A stretch of DNA of 60,000 nt, from assembly GCF_932526225.1 (NCBI RefSeq), contig NC_064036.1, positions 12,829,181 through 12,889,180 on the forward strand, given 5' to 3'. Numbering within the stretch: position 1 is the first letter of the stretch; every line of letters begins with the position of its first letter. A model generated the notes under the pieces. The model made no database searches. It was not told the DNA's origin and worked only from the letters and a program-made list of their open reading frames with translations. Below are positions 20,121 to 30,998 of the stretch, piece after piece. The translations under genes were made by a program, and so were the position numbers. This stretch comes from Nematostella vectensis. Its lineage: Eukaryota > Cnidaria > Anthozoa > Actiniaria > Edwardsiidae.

Positions 20121-20949
20121 TGCTGGGAAGATGTTAGACCCCTCGGATGCTGGGGAAAACTTTGACCCAGATGGTTCTGCTGACAAATTTGTGGAGTCGA
20201 ACTAGTTGTGCTGGTAATATTTTGGGGCGTTGGAGCGGTTGCTTGAAAAACAAATCGGTTATACGGGCAATTATTCATTGCTTATATGCCTAACGCACGG
20301 CTGGAAAAAAAAGAATGGTCTCTTCATAGAAAGAGGAACAGATAATTTTTCCCATCAACTTTTAAAATTGATATTTTGGCATAAGAACATATTCAAACGA
20401 CGAAATATGCCATTTTAACATGTTTCGGGAAGGGGGGCGGACAGGGTGGAAGGATGAGTTTTGACCTATAGCGTGCTCCCCGGTTAACATAGAGCTTCTT
20501 GCGCGAACTAGATATGATGGAGATTATGAATAGACGTTAACGTGAACTGAATTCTTTTAATGCCTAGCTCGATTGACGATGACGTGTTTGATAGTCACTG
20601 GCACCACTACTGCGCTTCTTGGACAGATTCAACAAATGCCTGGAAAACATACTTAAATGGCACCCTGAAAGATCACGGGGAAAAAGCTCTAAGTATGGAA
20701 GACTCTTTGCAGTGTCCTTTACATGACGGTAGCATAGTGCTTGGAGCGGATCAAGATGGCTATCAAAGCGAAATGGATGAACCATTCTTGGGCAACATGA
20801 CCGCAGTAAACATATGGGATCGGGAGCTTACAGATACGGAGATAGCCAACTTGGCTAAAGGTTCCCCCCTCAGAAATCGGGAACTTTCTATCTTGGGAGG
20901 GATTCCTGATGAAGTTTTCGGACAAGACGCGAATGATATGTCCGGTTGA
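19969..20949 (+). CDS. LamG/pentraxin-like domain gene fragment, two exons (unit 1)
   Basis: Exon at 19969-20061 (93 bp, phase 2-2) encodes LATNKNDNAFTVFLDKNGKI, and ends before AAG|GTAACA. Exon at 20568-20949 starts after TGCCTAG| and joins in phase. It encodes DSHWHHYCASWTDSTNAWKT, DGSIVLGADQDGYQSE, FLGNMTAVNIWDRELTDTEI and a short tail to TGA. The order 'S/YATNxNDNxF', 'HWHHxCxSW', 'GxxVLGxDQDG', 'FxGxMTxVNxWDRxL' is that of the concanavalin-like LamG/pentraxin jelly roll found in extracellular proteins. The first strands and any signal peptide are not identified, so the gene is incomplete or a pseudogene. The intron holds a poly-T run (about 30 T). No binding partner can be inferred. Confidence 0.65.
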
Positions 20950-21167
20950 GTGTACGCCTTAAGACAGCGGTTTGTTCGAGTAGTGTATGTAGCGACAGCA
21001 ACGATGTAGCGAAAGGACTTACTATCACGCGATATCAGCATAAAAATGTTGTTTAGTTCTTCAGTCATAGCATGGCATCATGTACGGCTATATCAAAATG
21101 AACTTTCCCAATAAGCATCGATGTGCCCTTCATCTAAAGACGATCCGTCATCTCCGTTCGTCTCTGA

Positions 21168-21229
21168 ATGCGCTGAAGGAGATGACTGCAGTCACCTCCT
21201 TTAAGTCTCCGTCATCTCCTTCAGCGCAT
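21168..21229. repeat. Perfect 19-bp inverted repeat (hairpin), unit 1
   Basis: ATGCGCTGAAGGAGATGAC at 21168-21186 is exactly complementary to 21211-21229, with a 24-nt loop. The upstream GTCATCTCCGTTCGTCTC (about 21147) is a partial third copy. The stem lies about 35 bp before the exon at 21263. Copied at 29345-29406. It could be a foldback element; no duplication was found. Confidence 0.6.
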
Positions 21230-21262
21230 GCTATTGTATCATCGGCTATTTGTATTTTTTAG

Positions 21263-21393
21263 GTGAAATGGAGGACGAATCTATCGATTCATTTAGCAAA
21301 GAGTTCATCTCAGACAAGAACATGGTCAAGGACTACTTTCAACACCTAAAGACCTTGAGTGTTAAAAGAAAAAGAGGCAAGGGTGACAGCTAA
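21263..21393 (+). CDS. Unrecognised short terminal exon, acidic start and basic end (unit 1)
   Basis: After a TATTTTTTAG| acceptor, the phase-1 frame reads EMEDESIDSFSKEFISDKN, then MVKDYFQHLKTL, then a basic KRKRGKGDS and TAA at 21391. It has a coding-like composition with a probable helix. It is followed by a GAA/GAG-rich stretch (21575-21640) that could encode an acidic tail in another exon but contains a TAA. I do not recognise the protein. The unit 2 copy (29440-29570) differs by one Val/Phe change. Confidence 0.3.
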
Positions 21394-21574
21394 AGAAAAA
21401 GAGAAGAAAAAACCTTACTGAAACTATAATTGACGTATGGTCTATTGCTCTGGAGATTTCAAAAAAAAAAGAGAAAGTGTCTGTCCTAATTATATAGCAC
21501 AACAAACGAAAATGCCCGCGAGGTGCTCCTAAACAAAACAAGATTGACATAATAAAAGTACATCTCGTCAGGTC

Positions 21575-21645
21575 ACAGAGGAAGAGGAAGAAAAAGAAAC
21601 GGAGGAGAAGGAATAAGAAGAAAAGGAGAAGGAAGAAGAGTGATT
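21575..21645 (+). repeat. Purine-rich GAAGAG tract, length-variable between units
   Basis: A low-complexity run of GAA/GAG/GGA. In unit 2 (about 29752-29858) it carries about 28 extra bases with a (RRAGTGAT)n pattern. This is the second-largest indel between the two tandem units. Confidence 0.6.
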
Positions 21646-22509
21646 AGCCGTTACAGACTCTGGTGACAACGCAATTTTTGAGCTGAAAAAAATATTCAGT
21701 TGCCCTTCCTCTAGGATATTCGTATTTTATGGTTTTAATACTGTGCATCCCAGTAGACGGTGGCAGTACGCCGGTGCGATTGAATTTGATCACGTGATCG
21801 CTTTTTATTATATTTACCTAGTGGCCGTTAACCATGAGCAAACATTGAATTTTTTATTTGTGATAAACCAACTGTATGTTTGTAATGCAACGCAAAAACA
21901 TTGTTGACACAGGTCATACAGGAATATTGTTGTTTAGTTGTTTACTTGTTGTTATTAGTTTGCTAGCAATAAAAAAGGCTATGACAATATTTGTTCTCTA
22001 GCCTACACTGCAGTCGTCTGCGGAATATTTCGAGTGATTTTTTTTTCAATCAAATACTGGAAATCACGTATTCAAACACCACTTTACGAAAGGAATCCTG
22101 TCTCGTTTACACGAGGCTATGTGTCGGTGTGGAGACACTTATTTGATTATACAGCTGTGGAATCTCAGGTATTTTATCCAGGATCCCACCTGGGATTGTT
22201 TGGATTCCATGCCAATTCTTGTGATCCCATGTTTTCCATAGGAATCCCACCTTCGACTGCTAAGGATGAAATTGTTTAGGGATTGGAATACGCTTGGTTT
22301 TCTTTAGGTTGTATTGTGGCACACATCAAGTGTCAAGTGTGATTGATCAATTTCGTCCAGCATATCCTGTTTTCTGTGTTCTCACATTAATTTAGATAAA
22401 AAACTCGTACAATTCGAACATGATTTCCCTGTAAATCCAACCAGATCAATGGGGGGTGGATATCCACCCTATCCACCCCCCCCCCCCCCTGTTCCCAACC
22501 CTTGATTAC
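21646..22509. other. Unit 1 stretch with no gene recognised
   Basis: AT-rich sequence including the palindrome GATCACGTGATC (about 21789) and several GGATCCC/GGGATC motifs (22180-22250). A C-tract lies near 22480. No coherent coding frame is seen on either strand. Confidence 0.35.
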
Positions 22510-22690
22510 CTGGGATACCATCCCATACAGCATGATCGAGGAGCTCTGGCGACGAGATTTCCCAGCTTTCAATCTGGGATGGTAATCCTTTGAACTTATT
22601 CACCGCGATGTACCCTGGTTCCAGAGCCTCGAACGTCTCTCTATTTAGTGGCCAGCGCTGGCCACGGTCCATGGATTTTTTTTTGTCCAT
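22510..22690 (-). CDS. Possible first coding exon, unrecognised product (unit 1)
   Basis: From ATG at 22690 to a donor-like ATCCCAG|GTAATC at 22510 the frame is open for 181 bp. It reads MDKKKSMDRGQRWPLNRETF, then EALEPGYIAVNKFKGLPSQI, then ESWEISSPELLDHAVWDGIP. The mixed, non-repetitive composition looks coding. There is no domain I recognise and no downstream exon was found. The unit 2 copy (30724-30904) has a Met-to-Val change and stays open. It contains the 18-bp palindrome GTGGCCAGCGCTGGCCAC. Confidence 0.3.
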
Positions 22691-22784
22691 AAGAGATTCA
22701 GTTGTGAAAAAAACTATTTTTAGCACACGTGAAGGTCTAATGTGTAAAGAGGAAACAGTAAATGAGAGATCTGTTGTGTGAAAA

Positions 22785-23148
22785 TGCCAGATTTCCACAC
22801 TTCCAATATAGAGGAAAATGCTAGGAGAGATATATTGTGCAACACTCTGCCAAATTTCCAAATTTATATTGTGCAACACTGTGCCAGATTTCCAAATTTC
22901 CACAATTCCAGGATAGAGGAAAGAGTTAGGAGAGATATGTTGTGCGACATGCCAGATCTCCACATTTCCACGCTTCCAAGGATAGAGAAAAAAGTTAGGA
23001 GAGATATATATTGTGCAACACTCTGCCAGATTTCCACATTCCCACGCTTAGGATAGAGGAAAAAGTGAGGAGAGCCGTTGTGTGACACTGCCAGATTTCC
23101 ACACTTCCAGGATCGAGGAAAAAGTTAGAGGAGATATGATGATATGAC
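22785..23148. repeat. Minisatellite, 60-70 bp period, cut by the tandem-duplication junction
   Basis: Repeats of GCCAGATTTCCACACTTCC...GATAGAGGAAAAAGTTAGGAGAGATATRTTGTG. Only about 360 bp are present before the sequence switches into DIRS-type RT at about 23149. The full array, as in 31000-32110, is three times longer. Minus-strand ORFs here are translated repeats, not genes. Confidence 0.8.
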
Positions 23149-24135
23149 CCTGCCAGTTCCGCCTTTTTCGTGATTGGAATGGGACGGATGGTATTTCACC
23201 TATGCTACACTTCCTTTTGGGTGGAAAGCCAGCGCGTTTATCTACCACACTGTCGGCATGGCAGCTACCAACCACATAAGATCTCTAGGGGTTCCATGCT
23301 CCCAGTACATAGATGATCGCCACGTTGGGCAGTTACGATTACCCTCCACCCAAACAAAGTGTCCTTTTTTCCTTCTTCCAGCTGGCGGAAATGGCAGCTT
23401 TCATTGCGTGCTCAACCTTAATCTCCTTGGGCTACTTTATCGGTTCGAAGAAAAGTACTCTGGTTCCCAACACATCAGTCCGTTTCTTAGGGTACCTTTG
23501 TGATTCTGTGAAGCAAGCTTTTATTCTCCCGCAAGACAAACGAGAGGAATTTACCACTCTCAGAGAATCCATCCTTGATAAAAAGTCTGTTTCTGTAAAA
23601 AGTCTGCAGAAGTTCGCTGGCAAGACTACATATTTCTCTCTACTTGTCCCTGTGGCGAAGCTATACACCAACACGGTTTTTCAAGCCATTACTAAGGCCT
23701 CTCAGATTCATTCCACTCGGTTTATGTTGTCCTTGGCGCTTCGCAAGGAGATTACCTATTGGCGATTTTTAGACACGTGGATGAGCGTCTTGTTATGGAA
23801 ACTCGGGGATACTGGGACACTAGCGAGCGCAAGAAACTCATCGCGACTAAAGAAGCTCTAGCTCTTCTGCGCACGTCGGAGAATCTCCTTAACAACTGCT
23901 CCAACACTAGAATCGACGCGTTCATCGACAACCAAGCTCTTCTATTCAGTTGGCACAAACAAGTTTCAAAGTCGTCGGAAATATCTGACATTATGAAGAA
24001 GTTTCCAAGTTCGTATTCGCGAGGAAAATATTACTCAGCCTGCAGTATGTGCCATCTAAGAACAATCCAGCGGATTTCCCTTCGCTGGTTCTTAGTGATC
24101 TCGATTGTACGCTCAGTTAAGACGCATGGAGGCAA
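23149..24135 (+). pseudogene. DIRS-type RT plus RNase H, frameshifted (unit 2)
   Basis: The 5' part of the RT is missing because the unit starts at CCCTGCCAGTTCC. It contains TLPFGWKASAFIYH, QYIDDRHVGQL (about 23310), SLQKFAGKTTYFSLLVP and then the RNase H region that unit 1 has lost: RKKLIATKEALALLRTSENL and RIDAFIDNQALLFSWHKQVS. RNase H removes RNA template during reverse transcription. Frame changes near 23180, 23330 and 23860 leave it non-coding. It allows the missing part of unit 1 to be located. Confidence 0.72.
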
Positions 24136-24560
24136 GTGGATATTGCGTTTGGCCCACACACGATCGATTTGATGGCCCTACCGTGTAACGTTATGCATGA
24201 CCTCTCAGAACACCCCTTGAGATTTTTCTCGAAGTCGCCTTGCGCTCTAGCTGAGGGAACTAACGTGTTCTCTCAGTCCCTCTCAGCCGATGAAAACGCG
24301 TACGTTTTCCCGCCATTCGTTCTGACTGGACCTTTGCTTAAACATTTGTTCAGTCAAGATTGCTCGTTTTCCATCGTCATCCCCGACTTATGCCCTATAA
24401 ACTACTGGTGGCCGTTTTTGCAACGGAAAGTTGTTGCGGCATTTAAAGTAGGTAGTCGTGGCTCAAAAACAGTTCTATTGTTTCCTGCAAAGTCCGGTTG
24501 CTCTACATAGGAACCTCTTCAATGGAACCTGTGGGTGTTCCGCATTGTTGGCAAATTGTG
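24136..24560 (+). pseudogene. Methyltransferase-like region of DIRS-type pol (unit 2)
   Basis: It reads MDIAFGPHTIDLMALPCNVM through YVFPPFVLTGPLLKHLF and IPDLCPINYWWPFLQR to GCST and TAG (24508), then EPLQWNLWVFRIVG in frame. It is the same as 15993-16398 but keeps the FGPHTIDLM start lost from unit 1. The FGPHT-D motif is typical of the DIRS methyltransferase-like region. Confidence 0.6.
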
Positions 24561-24715
24561 ACAATACTAAGCTTATGCCACTGCATGTATAAACCGTCTA
24601 TTAAAATTGGCGAATTGTGATATTTCTAAACTTACAACACTGCATGTATAAGTTGTTTGTTAGAATTGGTTAATTGTGACATTTCTAAACTTACAACACT
24701 GCATTTATAAGTTTT
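24553..24715 (+). repeat. 59-bp tandem repeat (unit 2)
   Basis: Copy of 16391-16553 at an offset of 8162 bp, with the same three-part structure in the probable intron. Confidence 0.7.
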
Positions 24716-24824
24716 TTTTTTGTCTTGTCCTATCAGTTTATAGTTTTATTTGGTTACCGTAATAAATCATTATGATTCACACGTTTTGTTTTTTAATTTG
24801 CGTCCCCCCTTTCTTTTTATACAG

Positions 24825-25013
24825 ATCCTCCCAGAAGTTCCTAGAGTATGGGTCCAGGCGGTTAAATGCCCCGAATGTGCATATACCAACGACTACACCT
24901 TTTTGTTTTGTCAACAATGCGGTTATCGTCGCAGAGAACTAGCTTGCGAAGATGCGCCCAAAACAGTTGAGATCGATTTAGCCACTGTAGATAGGCGTTT
25001 AGATTCTTTAGCT
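24825..25013 (+). pseudogene. Recombinase-ORF N-terminal fragment (unit 2)
   Basis: Identical in plan to 16663-16851: ILPEVPRVWVQAVKCPECAY, then FCQQCGYRRR, truncated at the same junction with array repeat. The shared junction shows that the truncation preceded the tandem duplication. Confidence 0.5.
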
Positions 25014-28000
25014 GCCTCCTTCCCAATCTTTGAAAACATGTGTTATAACAAATAAACTGGTCTTGGATTGGTATATGTCCTTCACATCTTTAATTTTATT
25101 TGGTAGTATTTCGTGCGAAAAATGATATAAAATCATGAATGCTTATCAACCGAAACAAAAAAATAAGGGAAGGGATGAGTGATCATATTGAAATAGCAAA
25201 TTAACTATATAACAAACCAACACGCATTGAAGTAGGCATTTCAGGTTCTAATAAATGCACACTTTCATGCCATCAGTAATGAAATCTTCTGATTGGACTG
25301 ATACAAATAAAGGCAAGCTCGTGCTATAAATTAATTCCTTTCTGCTCTGTTTTAAACATACCTTGAGCATGTTGGCATTTTGGCCTGGCGTTCCCCTGGC
25401 GTTCCCCTGAGGGATGGGGGGGGGCACGATACAGAACATTGTGGGGGGGGAGGGGGGGCACAGCCACGTCCCTACAGGTTCATATTGGAAGAGCCCATCA
25501 ACTAAATAACAATGAAACACGCGTTGGAGTAGGCATTACACGTTCTAAGGTTGACAACCTTTCACAAAAATGATAATGCTAACTATCCAGGCTTTAGAAC
25601 CAATATTGCTGCTAAATTGGGAAGTACTCTTGCGTCATTGATTAGCCAGCGTGCATCCGGTTTCACAATTCCTACTATACAATAGGAATTGTGAAACCAG
25701 ATACACGCAGGCTAGTCGCTGATAAGTGCGTACTTTCATGCCACCAGTAATGAAATCTTCTGATTCGACTGATACAGAAAGGCAAGCTCGTGCTTTAATT
25801 TCATTCCTTTTTCTGCTCTGTTTTAACCATACCCTGAGCGCGTTGAAATGTGGACATGTTCTAAAAAGCCTATCTAGCTAAAATTTGTCAAAAAGAATAA
25901 TCATGACTGGAATGTGATTGTCACACGGTTAAACACCGTGGTAGCGTAAATGTATGAATAACATTTTGCTACACCTCTTCAGCAAGAAATTTTTTTAAAT
26001 GCTTTTCAATCTTTGTTAAAATCGTCTATATGTGGCTCGACGTTTTGAGTTGTTATTCCTTTATCGTTTTAGAACAGTCCTGACAAAGAATTTCGTGGAT
26101 TTATCAATATTCGGGCATTTATGCGATGTCATTAAACAGCGACTGTTTTCCCCTCCAGCAAGGCCGTGAGGTCTAGAACTACATAGCCGTAGAAGGCCTC
26201 GAATGATTTGGGAAGTGCACGATACAGAACATTGGGGGGGGGGAGGGGGCACGATACAGAACATTGGGGAGGGGGGGGCACAGTCACGTCCCTACTGGTT
26301 ATTTCCTTATAATTTGATAAAATATTTGGGGGGCGCGTGCCCCCAGTGCCCTACCCCCTGCCACGGCGCTGGCTAATCGTGTCTTCAGAATGTGACACGT
26401 GACGGACTGTATGTTACCTGTTTACTGGACATGAAAAATTGACGCCCATCTAATTCAGTACCGGGAATCGTCGTCAATAATAGATTCTGCCATTCAACCG
26501 AACTTTTAAAAAATATGAATAATTGGATTTGTTAAAGTTTAAACAAATTCATACATATCTGATGTTTACCGCATTGAGGAGAAAAGTATGAAGCGAAGTG
26601 TGGGAGGGTGTGTAAGTGGTGCGCTGGCCCCCTACCCACTCCTAACAAGTCCGTATCAAAAAACATTTAACCTTTTACCTCGCTGGAGTATAGAAGTATG
26701 GTTATTGGGCGCTCATGATGACTGATTTTATATGCGCTGCTTTAATGTATTAAGTGTGGAAAGGTTAATACTTTGGGTAAGAAAAATATTCTGTATAAGA
26801 TCGAAGAGGGTACACTAAAAACAATGTACATACAACGGCGCAGCGGCTTCTGGGCATTGCGCAATTTTGCAGATTTATTGGGACCATGAATAGATATATG
26901 GGCTACCACAGGTATCCCAGTAAAAAGAGCTTTAAAAAAATGGTGGAATTCGGAAAACATAGGCGCAAAAAGGGTGCAGTGAACTGGCCAAAATTGTTGC
27001 TGCTTGTCAACTCGATCCAATCCCCCGCGCAACGTAAGAATGGCGACGAAAACAGGTGTATTACAGGTGTATACATGTAAAAGTGAGTAAAAAGCTAAAA
27101 TGGCAAACATTAAGGCCAAGATAGTCTATCAGCTTTGTCTGATTTTTATTGTGATAATTTAATTTGTTATCAAACCGAACAACTGCTATCACAGTGCATT
27201 TTTATTAATCATTCACTTACTCAACTCAATGTAGTGATCAAAGAATGTTGGCCTCCAAGTAGAAAGATGGGATAGGGGCTAAACCTTACAAGGAATTAAG
27301 AACTCTCGTAAATAATGTCAGGTCTAAATAATGTTATGTACACAGCAGATAAGAGGATAGTGCTATTGTTTATATTCCGTCGCATAGTATAATTATAGCT
27401 CTATCATACCAACTACTCAATTATTGTTATGATGCATTGCAGGCATTGCAAAGGCAAAAAGTGATTTAAAACTAAAAACTGTTTGATATGAGGTTTCCAT
27501 GTCTCCTGGGATCGAATGGCAACTTAACCTTGACTGGAAAGAAGCGATGTACGTTCCAAAAGGCGCAGGTATTAATGGAAATGTAGATCCCTTTGGAAAA
27601 GTGCATCAGTAAAGATATATACCGTACTTTTTTCGCAAGGAATAAATAAAGAGATACAAGACATTTTTCACATTGGAAGTGCCTTTTCCAATACGAAATA
27701 CCAAGCAATCTTTCAAGGGATTTTATCATTTGTCTTTTTTTTAACGTATGCGCATGAAACATGACCGTTAAATGTTTTTTTAATGTCATTATTTATTCTC
27801 AACAGAACAACTGTGAAAATAGTGAAAATGTTTTCATGGCGAACACTGCGAAGAAGGTAAGTTAAAAGCAAAAGTGGTGTTCTTTTTTGTGCCCTTTCTC
27901 TCCACACCAAGTAGAAGGGATGTAGAAAGTTTCATAACCGAGCATCTGGAAAGTGAATTACCAGGACTATACCCAGAGGTAGCCAGAAATAAATAAAAAA

Positions 28001-28143
28001 ATATTAAGAAAATATTGGGGGGCACAGCGGCCCCCCACCTTACTGGTTATTTCCAATGAAAAACCCCGCCAAATTTACAACATTACTGTATGCCTGTGGT
28101 TTCAAGCTTCAAAGCAGTCGACCGAGTCCTCCACCGTATTTAG
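25014..28143. repeat. Unit 2 copy of array-type and unassigned sequence 16852-19968
   Basis: Holds the G-tract clusters (25415-25470, with one extra GGCGTTCCCCT repeat; 26215-26285), the hairpin MITE and the unrecognised minus ORF at 26742-27119. The possible early LamG exon block is at 27806-27856. No additional gene is seen. Confidence 0.6.
25643..25714. mobile_element. 72-bp hairpin MITE (unit 2)
   Basis: Same element as 17469-17540, with flanks GTCATTGAT (25634-25642) and GTCGCTGAT (25715-25723), carried along by the tandem duplication. Confidence 0.65.
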
Positions 28144-28262
28144 TCTTGCAACAAACAAAAACGATAATGCTTTCACTGTATTTCTCGATAAGAATGGAAA
28201 GATCGCTCTTTATCTTCAAACTGGGGAGCCAGTAAGGTAACAAGGACACAAATCCACAGCCC

Positions 28263-28297
<35 letters not shown>

Positions 28298-29126
28298 TGC
28301 TGGGAAGATGTTAGACCCCTCGGATGCTGGGGAAAACTTTGACCCAGATGGTTCTGCTGACAAATTTGTGGAGTCGAACTAGTTGTGCTGGTAATATTTT
28401 GGGGCGTTGGAGCGGTTGCTTGAAAAACAAATCGGTTATACGGGCAATTATTCATTGCTTATATGCCTAACGCACGGCTGGAAAAAAAAGAATGGTCTCT
28501 TCATAGAAAGAGGAACAGATAATTTTTCCCATCAACTTTTAAAATTGATATTTTGGCATAAGAACATATTCAAACGACGAAATATGCCATTTTAACATGT
28601 TTCGGGAAGGGGGGCGGACAGGGTGGAAGGATGAGTTTTGACCTATAGCGTTCTCCCCGGTTAACATAGAGCTTCTTGCGCGAACTAGATATGATGGAGA
28701 TTATGAATAGACGTTAACGTGAACTGAATTCTTTTAATGCCTAGCTCGATTGACGATGACGTGTTTGATAGTCACTGGCACCACTACTGCGCTTCTTGGA
28801 CAGATTCAACAAATGCCTGGAAAACATACTTAAATGGCACCCTGAAAGATCACGGGGAAAAAGCTCTAAGTATGGAAGACTCTTTGCAGTGTCCTTTACA
28901 TGACGGTAGCATAGTGCTTGGAGCGGATCAAGATGGCTATCAAAGCGAAATGGATGAACCATTCTTGGGCAACATGACCGCAGTAAACATATGGGATCGG
29001 GAGCTTACAGATACGGAGATAGCCAACTTGGCTAAAGGTTCCCCCCTCAGAAATCGGGAACTTTCTATCTTGGGAGGGATTCCTGATGAAGTTTTCGGAC
29101 AAGACGCGAATGATATGTCCGGTTGA
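28144..29126 (+). CDS. LamG/pentraxin-like domain gene fragment, two exons (unit 2)
   Basis: Exons 28144-28236 (93 bp, phase 2-2) and 28745-29126 (to TGA). The encoded protein is the same as that of 19969-20949 over the HWHHYCASW, VLGADQDGYQSEMDEPFLG and VNIWDRELTDTEI motifs, apart from a silent or near-silent change at the start (CTTGCAACA versus CTTGCTACA). No disabling change is seen in either unit within these two exons. The intronic poly-T run is a few bases longer. The N-terminal part of the jelly roll is again not found. Because both copies are equally intact, they are either recently duplicated or an assembly duplicate. Confidence 0.65.
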
Positions 29127-29344
29127 GTGTACGCCTTAAGACAGCGGTTTGTTCGAGTAGTGTATGTAGCGACAGCAACGATGTAGCGAAAGGACTTACT
29201 ATCACGCGATATCAGCATAAAAATGTTGTTTAGTTCTTCAGTCATAGCATGGCATCATGTACGGCTATATCAAAATGAACTTTCCCAATAAGCATCGATG
29301 TGCCCTTCATCTAAAGACGATCCGTCATCTCCGTTCGTCTCTGA

Positions 29345-29406
29345 ATGCGCTGAAGGAGATGACTGCAGTCACCTCCTTTAAGTCTCCGTCATCTCCTTCA
29401 GCGCAT
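29345..29406. repeat. Perfect 19-bp inverted repeat (unit 2)
   Basis: Copy of 21168-21229 at an offset of 8177 bp; both arms are unchanged. Confidence 0.6.
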
Positions 29407-29439
29407 GCTATTGTATCATCGGCTATTTGTATTTTTTAG

Positions 29440-29570
29440 GTGAAATGGAGGACGAATCTATCGATTCATTTAGCAAAGAGTTCATCTCAGACAAGAACAT
29501 GGTCAAGGACTACTTTCAACACCTAAAGACCTTGAGTTTTAAAAGAAAAAGAGGCAAGGGTGACAGCTAA
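29440..29570 (+). CDS. Unrecognised short terminal exon (unit 2)
   Basis: Same as 21263-21393, ending FQHLKTLSFKRKRGKGDS then TAA. The only visible protein change is Phe for Val. The acceptor TATTTTTTAG| is conserved. Confidence 0.3.
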
Positions 29571-30723
29571 AGAAAAAGAGAAGAAAAAACCTTACTGAAA
29601 CTATAATTGACGTATGGTCTATTGCTCTGGAGATTTCAAAAAAAAAAGAGAAAGTGTCTGTCCTAATTATATAGCACCACAAACGAAAATGCCCGCGAGG
29701 TACTCCTAAACAAGACAAGATTGACATAATAAAAGTACATCTCGTCAGGTCACAGAGGAAGAGGAAGAAAAAGAAACGGAGGAGAAGGAATAAGAAGAAA
29801 AGGAGAAGGAAGAAGAAGATGAGAGTGATGGAAGTGATAAGAGTAATGAGAGTGATTAGCCGTTACAGACTCTGGTGACAACGCAATTTTTGAGCTGAAA
29901 AAAATATTCAGTTGCCCGTCCTCTAGGATATTCGTATTTTATGGTTTTAATACTGTGCATCCCAGTAGACGGTGGCAGTACGCCGGTGCGATTGAATTTG
30001 ATCACGTGATCGCTTTTTATTATATTTACCTAGTGGCCGTTAACCATGAGCAAACATTGAATTTTTTATTTGTGATAAACCAACTGTATGTTTGTAATGC
30101 AACGCAAAAACATTGTTGACACAGGTCATACAGGAATATTGTTGTTTAGTTGTTTACTTGTTGTTATTAGTTTGCTAGCAATAAAAAAGGCTATGACAAT
30201 ATTTGTTCTCTAGCCTACACTGCAGTCGTCTGCGGAATATTTCGAGTGATTTTTTTTTTCAATCAAATACTGGAAATCACGTATTCGAACACCACTTTAC
30301 GAAAGGAATCCTGTCTCGTTTACACGAGGCTATGTGTCGGTGTGGAGACACTTATTTGATTATACAGCTGTGGAATCTCAGGTATTTTATCCAGGATCCC
30401 ACCTGGGATTGTTTGGATTCCATGCCAATTCTTGTGATCCCATGTTTTCCATAGGAATCCCACCTTCGACTGCTAAGGATGAAATTGTTTAGGGATTGGA
30501 ATACGCTTGGTTTTCTTTAGGTTGTATTGTGGCACACATCAAGTGTCAAGTGTGATTGATCAATTTCGTCCAGCATATCCTGTTTTCTGTGTTCTCACAT
30601 TAATTTAGATAAAAAACTCGTACAATTCGAACATGATTTCCCTGTAAATCCAACCAGATCAATGGGGGGTGGATATCCACCCTATCCACCCCCCCCCCCC
30701 CCCTGTTCCCAACCCTTGATTAC

Positions 30724-30904
30724 CTGGGATACCATCCCATACAGCATGATCGAGGAGCTCTGGCGACGAGATTTCCCAGCTTTCAATCTGGGATGGTAAT
30801 CCTTTGAACTTATTCACCGCGATGTACCCTGGTTCCAGAGCCTCGAACGTCTCTCTATTTAGTGGCCAGCGCTGGCCACGGTCCACGGATTTTTTTTTGT
30901 CCAT
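30724..30904 (-). CDS. Possible first coding exon, unrecognised product (unit 2)
   Basis: Copy of 22510-22690, open from ATG at 30904 to the donor-like CCCAG|GTAATC. The codon that is Met in unit 1 reads Val here (MDKKKSVDRGQRW). Function unknown. Confidence 0.3.
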
Positions 30905-30998
30905 AAGAGATTCAGTTGTGAAAAAAACTATTTTTAGCACACGTGAAGGTCTAATGTGTAAAGAGGAAACAGTAAATGAGAGATCTGTTGTGTGAAAA

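Larger units (their letters stand above)
15429..23148. repeat. Tandem duplication, unit 1
   Basis: This unit of about 7.72 kb is repeated head-to-tail at 23149 to about 31340, differing mainly in homopolymer lengths, scattered substitutions and two larger indels (443 bp near 15992; about 28 bp near 21640). It starts inside the DIRS-type RT (CCCTGCCAGTTCC) and ends inside a minisatellite. CTGCCAG is present at both parental breakpoints. Confidence 0.88.

Noticed and set aside
19934-20278. Lys-rich minus ORF with a poly-Lys run
   Set aside because: It crosses a poly-T tract in the LamG intron and is antisense to the LamG exon.
22469-22963. 164-172 aa minus ORFs at 22469-22963 and 30659-31177
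   Set aside because: Most of their length is translated minisatellite (EIWQSVAQYISP repeats). Only the 181-bp part at 22510-22690 looks coding and is listed separately.
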